NCBI GenBank assembly: GCA_014549065.1
Contig: JACDOX010000167.1
Location: 641,021 to 705,020 of the forward strand
Reading direction: 5' to 3'
Origin: Cardinalis cardinalis
Taxonomy: Eukaryota > Chordata > Aves > Passeriformes > Cardinalidae
Length of the DNA stretch: 64,000 nucleotides
Within the stretch, counting starts at the first letter, position 1, and each line of letters opens with the position of its first letter. A program made the translations under genes and the position numbers. The notes beneath the pieces are model-generated. The model was not told where the DNA came from. It did not search any database and worked only from the letters and a program-made list of their open reading frames with translations. Below are positions 12,518 through 22,530 of the stretch, one piece after another.

Positions 12518-14423
12518 GGTAAAACTGTCCTTCAAAATAGGTCACGCAGTGTCAGTTCACCTTTGTGAATAGGTAATCCTGCACCTCCATCCCTGCCTCA
12601 AGCTGCATCCAGGGAGTCCTGGGGTTTGCATTTACTGCTGGCCAAGACATCTGTAAGCCCTTGAGCTCAGGTTTTTATGGCACAAATTGCCCACAGAGCC
12701 CATGCTCTGCCTCGGGCTGGGGCTCTGTGCCACAGGGAACATTGGTAGGATGGGGAATGCAAAGGTGGTGNTGGCACCAGGAACAGATTTTAGCTGTCTG
12801 CCAAAGGATGGGAAAGGGCAGGCTTAGGATCTCACCAGGTAGAGGGGGAAACTGAGTCACAGAGCAGTGGAGCATTTGCTCTGGAGTTGTGCCAGAGCTG
12901 GGAAGNAGTCCAAGTATCCTGAATGTCGAGCCTTTGACCCAGACACCACCCCATGCTGCCTCTTTATTAAGCATCCTCTAAGATGTCTTTAAAAAGTCTC
13001 ACAGAAAGGCTCTCTTGTTCTCCTGGGAGCTCTATATTAGCATCTGAAACACCCGTGCTAAATTTGAGGAGGAAGGGGGAGGTGAAAACGCATGAGTAGC
13101 TACTTTGATTAGGTAATAAAGTATCAATTTATTTTTTATAAATACAGAGAAAATTTAAACCAGCTGGAACTTGCAGTACCCCTTTGCACGCCACATTTCT
13201 AGCAAAATTTCCTGCGATTCCCTGGAATCTGCCCTGTGCATTATCGTGCCTGAGGGTGCACAGACAGTTCCTGCGCTGNCTCTCTGCTGGTCAGCCAGCC
13301 ACACACCAAGGCAAGGGGCAGAGGGACTTCTACATCTGTTTACACTGNATTTTTGTCTTCTTGAATGCCGAGGGGATTTTTCAGCAGGGCTGCAGCGCCC
13401 ATGGTTACCTGGGGCTTTTGAGAGAGCTGGTTGTTTCTCTGACAGCTCAGGGACCTGTGCTGCTGTGAGCAAAGGATGCTGAGGGAGGAAAAGGCTGGAT
13501 GCAAGGTGTGCACGCTTGGAAGCACTCACGTGTGGGTGTGCAAGCCCATGTGCACGGATCTCATGGGTCTCTGCTTCTCTCATCATGTTTGTGTCTGGAT
13601 TTCTACCTGAGTCACTCCAAACTGACCTGTACAGAGAAACTGCAAGCCTGGGGTTGTGAGGAAGAGGAGGCTGGGGATTAGTCATGAGGCAGCAGAGAGG
13701 GTGGGAATGATCCACAGCCATTGGACAGGAAAGAAGAAACAGGTTTAAACTGCAGGAAGGGGATTTCGAGCAAGATACGAGTAAATCACAGTGACAAGAA
13801 TTAAGTGTTTGCTGGCTGTCTGGAGGGAAGCAGGCTTGCTATTTTGGGGAATCTTTGAGAATAACATGTCTGCCAGGAAGGGCTGGAGAAAGACTAGTTT
13901 TGGGGAAGGAGATGACTGATGGCTCTCTGTGTCCTTTACAGCCTTCTCAGCTGTGACTTGATATCCCTTAAGCTACAGCAGGAACTGAGCTGATGTAGTG
14001 CTGGTGGGAAAAATAACTGAGTGCAGCCTGAATGCAATCCCTGCTGTACCCCTTCCTCAGCACCCCAGGGCCTGCACTGGATTAGGCAAAAACTTTTCCT
14101 CAGAGACATCTTTCAAACAGCCCACATTCTAGCCCCAAGAAATGGCATCTCCTGACGAAGCTGGTTTTGACTGCGACATGAAGGAGTCCAGGTGAAGGAA
14201 TATATAATCTCCTGTCGTTGTGTTGATAAAAGCAAAGGTGCAGTAGCACCGTGGAAAGATCCTGTTGGTGGAGAGGGTTCCCAGTGGAGTCTCTGAGCAT
14301 TTAGGACTGATCCTGTAGGGAAAGGGCAGATGTGGGGCCCTGGAGCAATGCTGCATTTATCCAGCCCACACTGCAGAGCACATTGCTTTTGTAAGATCCC
14401 ATTCGAATCTTTCCCTTTATGCC
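12518..14423. other. Non-coding stretch
   Basis: No gene recognised. 13020-13150 is AT-rich (TTGATTAGGTAATAAAGTATCAATTT and similar) and looks like a small conserved-element candidate. The minus-strand open frame of 188 codons at 13155-13721 overlaps plus-strand frames, contains N bases and has no domain I recognise. Confidence 0.45.
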
Positions 14424-14458
14424 CTTTTTTTTTTGTTTTCCCTTTTTTTTTTTTTTCC
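14424..14458 (+). repeat. Poly-T tracts
   Basis: Two T-runs separated by GTTTTCCC. They could be a relict reverse-oriented A-tail or simple slippage. No retrocopy body was recognised next to them. Confidence 0.8.
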
Positions 14459-14459
14459 T

Positions 14460-14744
14460 GACAGGAGAGCTATATTTTGCAACATGTTGAACTCCACAAA
14501 CAAACTAAGATTCTATTTTAAACTCCAAATTGATGTATCCAACCGGCAAGGAAATTAGCATGAATTAATTAGGGTGAAGATGAAAGGCTTCGGTAAGCAG
14601 CGTTATGAGCAACAGCCTTTATTAAGGCTCCACAATACATTCTCCACTTATCGAAGAATATAGCATTTAATGAACACTAGATCTGAGCAAACCACTGGCT
14701 GGGGCTGACAGAATGGTACCGGTGTTTAACTAGCACCTCCCGTG
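14460..14744. promoter_or_regulatory. TAAT-rich block beside a CpG-rich block, candidate enhancer
   Basis: AT-rich sequence with closely packed homeodomain-type cores (AAATTAGCATGAATTAATTAG at about 14552-14571, later CATTTAATGAACACTAG) directly abuts a CpG-rich block at 14745. No long open frame crosses it and no repeat is recognised. Enhancer status is inferred from texture and position. Confidence 0.35.
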
Positions 14745-15295
14745 GTTAGGAATCTCAGAGCCTCGGCTGCCAGAGGCGGTTCTGTACCCCAACATCCTCC
14801 CCAGCCACCCTCTCCTGCGGCTCCATCCAGCCCNGCAGCCTCCCACGCCGCTTCAGCACCGCACAAACAAGAAACAAGCCCCCGTTCCGCTCAGCTGATG
14901 AAGGAGCCGGCAAACAATCTGATAAGTAACAGCTTCGCTGGCAAACAATTAATCACAACAACAAAAGCGTTTTAGGGGGGAGGGCGGGCAAAAGGGAGGT
15001 AATCAGCAAGGCGAAGCTCCGGAGTCTAGCGGCTGCAAGCTGCCAGTGAGGCAACGTGGGGAATTCGCGAGGCTCGGTGCCTCTCTTCTCCCTCTTCTTC
15101 GGCTCCAATTGTGTTTCCCAGAGTTTCAGCTCGGAGTGGCAGCCGGTGTCACTCCGGCGCTCTGACTCACGGCTGATACCCAGCATCCCGGAAGGGCACA
15201 GGGACACCTAAGCTGAGTTAACAAAGTTTGGGGCAGTTAATTAGCGAGGACCTCAATGCCCTGTAACCCTGCCCTCGGCTCATCGTGTGCCTGCA
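14745..15295. promoter_or_regulatory. CpG-island-like block
   Basis: By hand count about 30 CpG dinucleotides occur in roughly 560 bp at moderate-high GC. That gives an observed/expected ratio near 0.65, while most of the window is clearly CpG-depleted. Two GGCAAACAAT words (14909-14918 and 14940-14949, 31 bp apart) carry the forkhead-type core GCAAACA, with a GATA word (CTGATAAG) between them. This could be an orphan CpG island, the promoter of a long non-coding RNA, or a bivalent element of a developmental locus. No exon is identified. Confidence 0.45.
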
Positions 15296-16078
15296 GAGAA
15301 TGGATGAAGTGCGTGCTACACTCAGCTCTCCCAGGGCAGCCGCTGATTTTAATGAGAATCATATACCTCTACCCCTGTGCATTTAAAGGAATCACTCGGC
15401 TACTCAGCAATNCCCTCCTTCGCCTCCTCTTCCTCCTCCAGATCTTTAATTGCTCCATTCTACCCCCCACTGCTCCTTCAGACCAATCAACTCCCTTCGG
15501 TCCTCTGATACACGTTATATATTTCTCGTTATTTCACTTTACGCTGTTAACTATTTGCTGTTTGAATTCCCTCCTGGCCCTCAAGTTTCCACCATAAATG
15601 CGATAAGTTACAACATCTGTTCTGCCAGGGCCGGACTTTCGCTCTCCAAAGATTGTTATTTCACTTCAAAAAGCCCCAAAGCGCAGCAGCTCACGGCTCT
15701 CGGTGCTTCATGGCAGCACAGCAACCCCCGGCACGACGCCTCTGCGGACACGGGAATGCCAGGAAATNACACTCTTTGGGCGAAATTTTCTGCGCTTTGG
15801 TGTGAGGGGTGCACTTTGAAACTTTGTATCAGCTTAGCAGCTCATTTGGGCGAGAAAAGACTGCTCCAGTCAGAAACCAGCCTTTTGACAAACGCTTCAA
15901 TTGCACTTTTTAACACTTTCGTGTGAAGACTGTGGGTTTGGTTTTTTTTTTTATTATTTTTCAAAGATCAATATAAGAAAAGTTGGGAACACCTGAAGGG
16001 AAACGAGGCTTTCTTTGAGCCAGAATTGTGCTTTTCACCTTTCAAATTCACCCAAAGTTTTACTTCTGGGGCAAAAAT
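15296..16078. other. Non-coding stretch downstream of the CpG-rich block
   Basis: Mixed composition with residual CpG (15600-15780). A CCAAT word occurs in GACCAATCAAC at about 15481-15491. An open frame of 158 codons (15450-15926) contains an N and shows no recognisable domain. No gene is called. Confidence 0.4.
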
Positions 16079-16124
16079 ATTTTTCAACTCTCTTGTTCAA
16101 AAATTTTTCAACTCTTTTGTTCAG
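16079..16124 (+). repeat. 24-bp tandem duplication
   Basis: TTTTTCAACTCTCTTGTTCA at 16080-16099 is repeated at 16104-16123 with one base changed. It is a short local duplication inside an otherwise unannotated region. Confidence 0.85.
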
Positions 16125-17109
16125 CTTGAAAAAAAATCAAGAAAAATGTTGTTTGTCCAAGCGACTTTTAAGCATAGCTTTTCTCAAGTAATTATTTATT
16201 TGCTGGCAGGGATTTTGAGTGTTAACCACAGTGTGGTCTTGCTGGGTGAAGTGCAAGAGGGCTCCTGTATGCTGGGAATCACCTCAAGGAACGAGGCAGG
16301 ATGGAGTGAAAAACACTGCCTTGAAGGGCTCTCAAATGCTGTAGGAAAGATGAGGAGAGCAAACAAACACCTTCCTGGAGTTCACAAANCTGTGTGGCAG
16401 AGGAGAGCAAACAAAATCTTCTTTCATTTCTCAGAGCTGACTGGCAGGAAAGAGCGCAGCCCTTTGCCTGCCTGCCACGAGCACAGAGGCCACCTGCCTG
16501 ACTCGAGGCTGGAAAAGAGCCTTTCCATCGTTCCTCAGGCTCCTGGTGGGGGAACAAGCCTGAAGATCATGTCAGGGGTGGTGGAGAGCTGGCCCCAGTG
16601 GATGCTGCTGTCCTGGTGGGGGGGACACTGAGGTGTGCGCCCCCTGCTTGCTACAGCAGCTGCTCCTGAGCGCGCAGAGCTGGCCTTGCTGCTNCCACCC
16701 CCTGCATCTCCAGGGCCAGCACTCAGAGCTCATCTTCAGGGAAATTCATGGCAATGAAAGGCCTTTGACTCNCAGTTGTGGAGTCCAGTATTTTCCCTTC
16801 CTGCCTGGAAAAGGATGGNCAAGTTTCGTACCAGCAGCCTGCCTCTTTTAGCAGAGCTCAGTGTGAGCTGGGAGGATTGTCTGGGGCAGCTGGAGAGTGG
16901 CCTGGGCTCAGTATCTTGGCTTCCCACCACAGAGGTCATCCCAAAGAGCAGGGAAGCGGTTGTGAGAGAACCTGGGGGAAGTTCAGTGGTTTTAAGAGGT
17001 TTTCCGTTCCAGGATGGAACAAAAGCCAGGGAGATTTAACCATCTTCTTGAAGGAAAACAGCAGGGGAAAAAAGATGTGGGGATGACTCAAACAGTTCTG
17101 CTTCAGTTT
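16125..17109. other. Non-coding stretch
   Basis: A 201-codon open frame spans 16026-16631. It runs through the 24-bp duplication, overlaps a minus-strand frame, includes an N and resembles no protein I know, so I do not call it a gene. GAGGAGAGCAAACAAA recurs 49 bp apart near 16352 and 16401. Confidence 0.45.
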
Positions 17110-17305
17110 CCTTTTTTTTTTTTCATTTTTCATTTGGTTTTACAATGTATTTCCCTTTTTGAAACAGGGGAAGAAGTCATCTTGAAACACTGCACTCCAG
17201 AAAGACCCAAATGAAACACTTCAACCTTATCAAAGTACTCATCCTCTTTTTTTCCCCCTTTCTTTCTTTTTTCTCTTTTTTCCTTTTCTTTTTTTTTTTT
17301 TTTTC
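17110..17305 (+). repeat. Pyrimidine-rich low-complexity tracts
   Basis: T-runs at about 17110-17130 and a CT/T-rich stretch at about 17247-17305 flank ordinary sequence. No mobile element is recognised next to them. Confidence 0.75.
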
Positions 17306-17729
17306 ACCTTAAAATGAGTTTTGTCAGAAGGCAACACTTCTAAGTGAAACACTTTGCTTTGGATAAATTGATCTTTCCCCCTGGAATATTGTTTCAGCAG
17401 AAGGAGGTTGCACAGCCTCGGTGGAGGCCTGGCATGCTGTTGGTGCCCACACTGCTAAAACAAGGCTCAGATATCTGGACAGTCACAAAAAATCCTTCTA
17501 AAGAGTCTGTCCCAGCACCTCAACATCCTCAAGGGTGTGCTTCAAACCAGCAGCAATGCAATGTGGTCGTCTGATTTTTTTTCCTTGAGTATCATCCTCA
17601 GGCTTGCAACAAAACACCACTCTACAATTAAGGAATTTTTGATGAATTATCTGCCTATGAAATAATCCTGGTGGGTTTTGTGCCACTTTTTTTTTATAAC
17701 ATTTTTACCTCCCACAATGTCCTGTGGCT
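17306..17729. other. Non-coding stretch
   Basis: Nothing recognisable: only short overlapping open frames and no clear repeat. Confidence 0.4.
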
Positions 17730-18000
17730 AGATGTTACACAGGTTAACCTCCATATATGAGAGAAAAATCCCTTTGCTTCTTTTGAACCTGCTTTCTTCT
17801 GGTTTGATGCGTGGCTGTCTCAGAAAAGGCAGAAAAGCATCCATCCCCAATCATCTTTTCCATGCTATTTTAGACTTGCTGAGCTCCTCATCTACCCACC
17901 CAGCCCTTACACAGGCTAAAGAGTCCTAATCTGCTTGTCCATGCAGCCCTGTTTCCTTTTCTATGGGGCTAGCTGCTTCTTGTCCCCAATTACTCTTTGA
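17730..18000 (-). mobile_element. Ancient CR1/L3-like LINE 3' fragment, minus sense
   Basis: The plus strand follows the order of an old sauropsid CR1-type 3' region in reverse complement: GAACCTGCTTTCTTCTGG, CCAATCATCTTTTCCAT, AGGCTAAAGAGTCCTAATCTG, then a CATGCAGCC...TTTCTATGG segment. It is much more diverged than the copies at 6 kb or 60 kb and no coding frame survives. The assignment rests on remembered consensus order, so the family is probable and the ends are approximate. Confidence 0.5.
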
Positions 18001-18524
18001 CTTGGAGAAGTCCAAATTAACCCTAGTTCCCATATATTTAATAAAAAAGAAATATATTAAAAAAAAAGAAGAAGAAAAGAAAGCTGGAAGCTGCTCTGTA
18101 TTTCTGTACCTCTGATCCTGCTGGTACTTTTCCCATCCTTCCTTATTTAGGAGAATGCATTTCTCCTGGAGTCTCTTACACAATGCTGAAACTGTCTCCA
18201 TTCTTAGTGGAAGTAGGGACATTTTTTCCTCACTGAATGAAACTTTTCCTCTTTTATGTCTAAAAATACACCTTGTACTGATGGGGGTAGTTCTGATATT
18301 TTTATCAATTTCGTCAAATGCCTCCAGTCTGAAAAGACAGTGAAAANTATTTCTGAAGAGTGTTGGAACATCTCGGTTTTCCATTTTCGACATAAAANTT
18401 CTGCATTTTTCTTCAAAACGGTATTTTGCTGGTGTTTAGAAGGGGGAGCAAATGATTTCCTATTTCCTTAGGAACAACATGCATCTCCTTGCTGCAGAGA
18501 AACACCAGAGTGAGAGACCTGATG
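18001..18524. other. Non-coding stretch
   Basis: An A-rich run lies at about 18040-18082. The minus-strand open frame of 155 codons crosses the LINE fossil and this A-rich run, which argues against a real gene. Confidence 0.45.
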
Positions 18525-19035
18525 TTCTGCGGCGCTGGAGGGCAATTGTCAGGCGGGAGCAAAGGATCTGCGGTCTGGGAATGAAGAGAGCGCCAACGTG
18601 AAGTAATTTGGCAGCCAGTTTCAACCTGGCCAAACCTCCTGAAGTGCTGAAGTTTCCTCTCTTCGAAGAGGAAAAGCCCCCANCCCCCGGTCTGAGCCTG
18701 ACAAAACCACCCAGATCCTGCACGGCGCTGGTGACATCCCATGCCCTGCAGTTTACAGANAGGCTCCCTGCCGGGAATTGGGATTCTCGGGAGCGACCGG
18801 GATGCGATTAGCGGTTCTCTGATGAGTGCCCAACAAGCTGTCAGCTCTCCCGGAAAAATCAGGCAGCGAGGTGGCGGCTGCCCTGTTGAAGGCTGGTCCT
18901 TCCTCGGAGGATGCAATCCTCGGGCTCCAGCTCGCTCCCGGCTGCGGCGCAGGCGAGGAGAGTGGGAAGAGGGGAGTGATTCTTGTTCCCAGCGCTCCTG
19001 AGCCGCTGCTTAAAATCATTTAACGCCGAATAAAT
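18525..19035. promoter_or_regulatory. Second CpG-island-like block
   Basis: By hand count about 30 CpG occur in roughly 510 bp, an observed/expected ratio near 0.7, densest at 18760-18960 (CTCGCTCCCGGCTGCGGCGC). It is followed at once by an AT-rich TAAT-bearing segment (19020-19095: CCGAATAAATTATGG, GCTCAATTAGTG), the mirror of the arrangement at 14.5-14.7 kb. No exon or start codon can be assigned. An orphan island or a non-coding RNA promoter are the main options. Confidence 0.45.
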
Positions 19036-20866
19036 TATGGTGTAATTTAGTTGCATAGCATTTCATGCTCAATTAGTGCCACTTTAGAGGGAGGCAGCTC
19101 TCCGTGGAGGATGAAGCTCGGGAATTTCACTTTGCGCTGGGGTGGGGTAGGGGGGAAATGTATCTTTTAAAGATAAACGGGTAACCATGGCAACAGCACA
19201 ACTCCGGGAGAAGCCGGGAAGAGAGGAGCGGCTGGAAAGAAGGGAAAGGTAGATAAGGGACAGGCTGGCAATAGGTCTTACTTAGGAAAAGGATCTATCT
19301 GCGGGAGGAATGGTGCTGCTGGCTGCTGCATCCCGAGCTTCTGTAGGAGCCCACCAGTTTTGTAAGGGTGCTCCAACCTGGAGACGTGTCACCCCTGGAA
19401 AAAGCAGGTCCAAGTGAGCAAGGGAAGGTGAAAAATAAGTCAGGAAGTCCCTACAGCCGACATCCCACGGGATAAAACTATTGGGAAAGCTTCTAAGTGG
19501 GCTGGTGGTCAAACCAGAGCTCGGAGAGCACTGCTGGAGGGGGGCTCGCAGCCACGGCGGTGCCACAGCCAGCTGTGAATTCCATCCATCACGATGCAGG
19601 GGCGCGGGTGTGGACATCAGTCTGGGGTGTCCAGGACCCCTGGGGAGCCTTTCTCCTCCTGCCCATCTCCCTCACAGCCAGCACTCAANCCGGTGAGATG
19701 AGAGCCATCCAGGGGTCCAGCCACGGCAGGAGGACGCAGGAGCTTGGGGCTGGACACCATGAGGAGGATGCACATCCCTCCTCCCAGCCTGTGACACCAG
19801 ATATCCCACAGAGGGCACCCCGCAGCACCCTCTGAATGCCATCGACACAGTGTAACAGCAGTGCCGGGACTGTCCCGGCTTGGCACAGCTCTAAGAAAAC
19901 AGCTCTCCAACAGGACATTTCCCTTCNAGCTCAGAGGCCTGCCGGGTCTGTCTTGAGCAACCATGTCCTTGCCCCGAGCCTAAGGATGCTATTTCCCAAG
20001 CTAATACATCTAAGAGACAGAAAGCATTTCCTGATGTTCAAATGCAATTTTTCTTGCCTGATTTCATCCCCTTCCTCTCAGTGAAGCTACCAGGAGACCC
20101 TTAAAACCCTCCCTCCTCCTCCCAGGTTCTTGCAAGCAGGCAAGTCCCCCTTTTACTCCTTCCCCACAGACTTTTCATCACTTTTGCCCATTTCTGGAGT
20201 GCCTTTGCATTTCCAGCAACTCCATGTTGTCCAGGAAATCACACAAGCACTGTTCCCCGGAGAGAGGTCTGATCCAGATGGGTCCAGCCTCCAGATGTCT
20301 CCTTGCACAAGACCTGTGTGTGAGCAGCCGCGTGTTCGGCCGGCTCCCTCACGGAGTGCAAGGGCAGGGTCGAGCCTTACCCGTGCTCTTGGCCTTACCT
20401 TTGCTGTTAACTTCAATAATAGCAGCCAAAACAGCCTTCAGCCTCTCTCCTCCACCTTGGCTTCCTCCCCAAGTCCCCNGAGCCCACTGTTTCTCCCTCT
20501 GGTAGCAACTGAGCTCCTCCTGCAGCATTAAATCAAAGAGCATTTAGCATTAGGTAGAGCCACCAGAAACCTCTCAGGAGGTAAATTTGGGGTACCTGAT
20601 ACCAGGTTGTCTCAATTTACAAGAAGAAGAGGCAGTGCTGTTGAAAAGAATGTGATCTTCACAACTGGGGAAAAAAAATTTACTAGCACAGAGAAGAAGA
20701 AAGTTTTCCTGAAAGAGAGCACAGCATAAGTTTCCTTCTTTAATAGGCTCCTGCAGTTCTAGGAATAAAACAGGAACTGTCCTATTGAGATCTTAACCAC
20801 AGGTATGGAGAATGCATGGGGAGCCATGGGCTGTGCTTTGAAATGACAGACAGCTGTGTGGGATTA
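19036..20866. other. Non-coding stretch, CpG-richer at its left end
   Basis: CpG remains raised to about 19620, then falls. Overlapping open frames of 111-133 codons at 19282-20531 occur on both strands with no recognisable domain. No repeat is recognised. Confidence 0.4.
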
Positions 20867-20897
20867 TATACCAGCATCAAATTAAGATGCTGGTATA
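20867..20897. repeat. Perfect 12-bp inverted repeat, 7-nt loop
   Basis: TATACCAGCATC (20867-20878), AAATTAA, then GATGCTGGTATA (20886-20897) form a perfect short hairpin. It has no U-run for a bacterial-type terminator and is too short for a typical pre-miRNA. Role unknown. Confidence 0.9.
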
Positions 20898-21304
20898 GCA
20901 AACACAATGAAAACAAGTACTTGCACAATATCCAGAATGGACAAAAGATGATGAATGNAGATCTGTAACTAAGCGTATAAGGAGGATAAGCCAGCAGTTG
21001 TGGAATTGAAAGGAATGAGATGCAACATAAGGTATTTAAACATCCTCTTCCAAGGAACTCTGGAAGAAAACCACAGGTCATCTGTCATGACCCCCTTTGC
21101 AGCGCAGCCCTCTTGTGTGAAGCAGGGAGCTGCATCTGGTTTCTACTGAATGGTGTCCAGTATTTGACTGGAGCATCTTACAGAAAATCATCCCTTGCTT
21201 TTAGATGTGAGGAAATTACCACGTCCCAGAAATTACCACATCCCTGGGATTTTGACTGAATGTCTGGTCACATCTTCTGCTGCAAATGTGGGCCTTACAT
21301 TTCA
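20898..21304. other. Non-coding stretch
   Basis: Nothing recognisable. Short open frames overlap on both strands. Confidence 0.4.
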
Positions 21305-22530
21305 CTGGAATTTGTCTGACCTTAATTTCCAGTTGTTGGCTCTTTTGTTCCTTTCCCCATGTGATTGAAGAGGCTTTCACACCTTGTATTTTCTTCCTGG
21401 GAAGGTACTTACACATTGCAATCAGTTAAATCTCAATCTTTTTGATGAGCTAAACAGATCAAGAATTTTCTGTCTCCCATTGCAAGGCTGATTTTCTTCC
21501 AGCTCCGCAGTTTTTTGCCGCTCTTTCCTGCACTGTCTCCCACTTGCTCAACTTTGATCATCTCATTTTCCTGCCCTCATCTTTCTCCCCAAGAGTTTTG
21601 CTCATAATTCCCTAGAAGCATGGAAAATTAGTCTTTCTGAAGTATTGAGAGAGTGTGTGTGTGTTTCCCTAGCCAGGACCGTGCTCCAAAAGATGACATA
21701 AATGAAATAAAATTACAATTGCTGGTATTAAGCAATCACCAATTTCCAAAAGCAGGGATCTCACGGATCACTTCATGCTTGCTATTTATCCTGACACATC
21801 CATTACTGACACAGTGTTCCTCTGGTTGGGTGCAGTATCTCTCGTGTTGGGATGGACAGCATCTCTGATTTTAAGTGCTTGCCTGAAGGTTCCTCAGAGG
21901 GGCACAGCATCTTGAAGGGAGCACCTAGTTATAGACACATAGCTGCCAATTTGTATGGCCCTTTGTCTGTAGTGCCCTTCCACGGGGAAAAAATGAGGAA
22001 CTTGGGGGGGGCGTCAGAGAATGGAATTTGACCCAAACTTTCTCTCCCTCAGTTGTCTCACAGTATTCATCTCATGCTTCCAGCCTGGGCTCCTTTCCTA
22101 GATTCCTTTCAGCTCCTTCCCCACCTCAGGTGCCCGATGTACCCTCTGATCTTGATAACAGAATGCAAGAAGCAATGCAGGGTCAGCCCTTGCACTGCAA
22201 ATTCCTTCTCTTGGCTCCGTCTAGGGAATTGTGCAGTTCAGTATCATCCCGGGATGTTATTAATGTGTTGTTTACTTCTCCGTCCCTGTCATTAATAAAG
22301 ATGTTGAACTAGACCAGCTCTAACATCGATCCCTGTGGCACCTTCTAGAAACCTTCCTCCCCATGCAGACCCCTGCAGTTTATCATGGCCCTGTGTTTAC
22401 ACACCTCTTAGCCAACTTCCCGTCAGGTGTCTCAGCTTGTATCCACTCCAATTCGAATTCATTTGCCAGGTACGGTTTTGCAAGGCACTCTATCAAATAC
22501 TTTATTAAAGGTGGCCTCTAGATACTTGCA
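21305..22530 (-). mobile_element. Ancient CR1/L3-like LINE remnant with reverse-transcriptase trace, minus sense
   Basis: In reverse complement, 22341-22288 reads VPQGSMLELV*FNIFIND. That matches RT motif B and the following block of CR1-clade ORF2, with one stop. At 22530-22470 the minus strand carries a FDRVPCKTV-like trace of motif A. Lower coordinates hold the matching 3' part: TTTCCAGTTGTTGGCTC, GGGAAGGTACTTACACATTGC and GATGAGCTAAACAGATC (21320-21470), in the order expected for an old CR1. 21640-22020 between them is unassigned and may be an insertion or loss. Stops and frameshifts make it a fossil. Ends are approximate. Confidence 0.6.

Noticed and set aside
12830..12870. GGGGAAACTGAGTCACAGAG, MIR-like words
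   Set aside because: Only about 20 bases recall the MIR core; the flanks do not follow it.
16026..16631. 201-codon plus-strand open frame
   Set aside because: No domain I recognise, contains an N, overlaps a minus-strand frame and runs across a 24-bp tandem duplication. Length alone is not enough in 64 kb.
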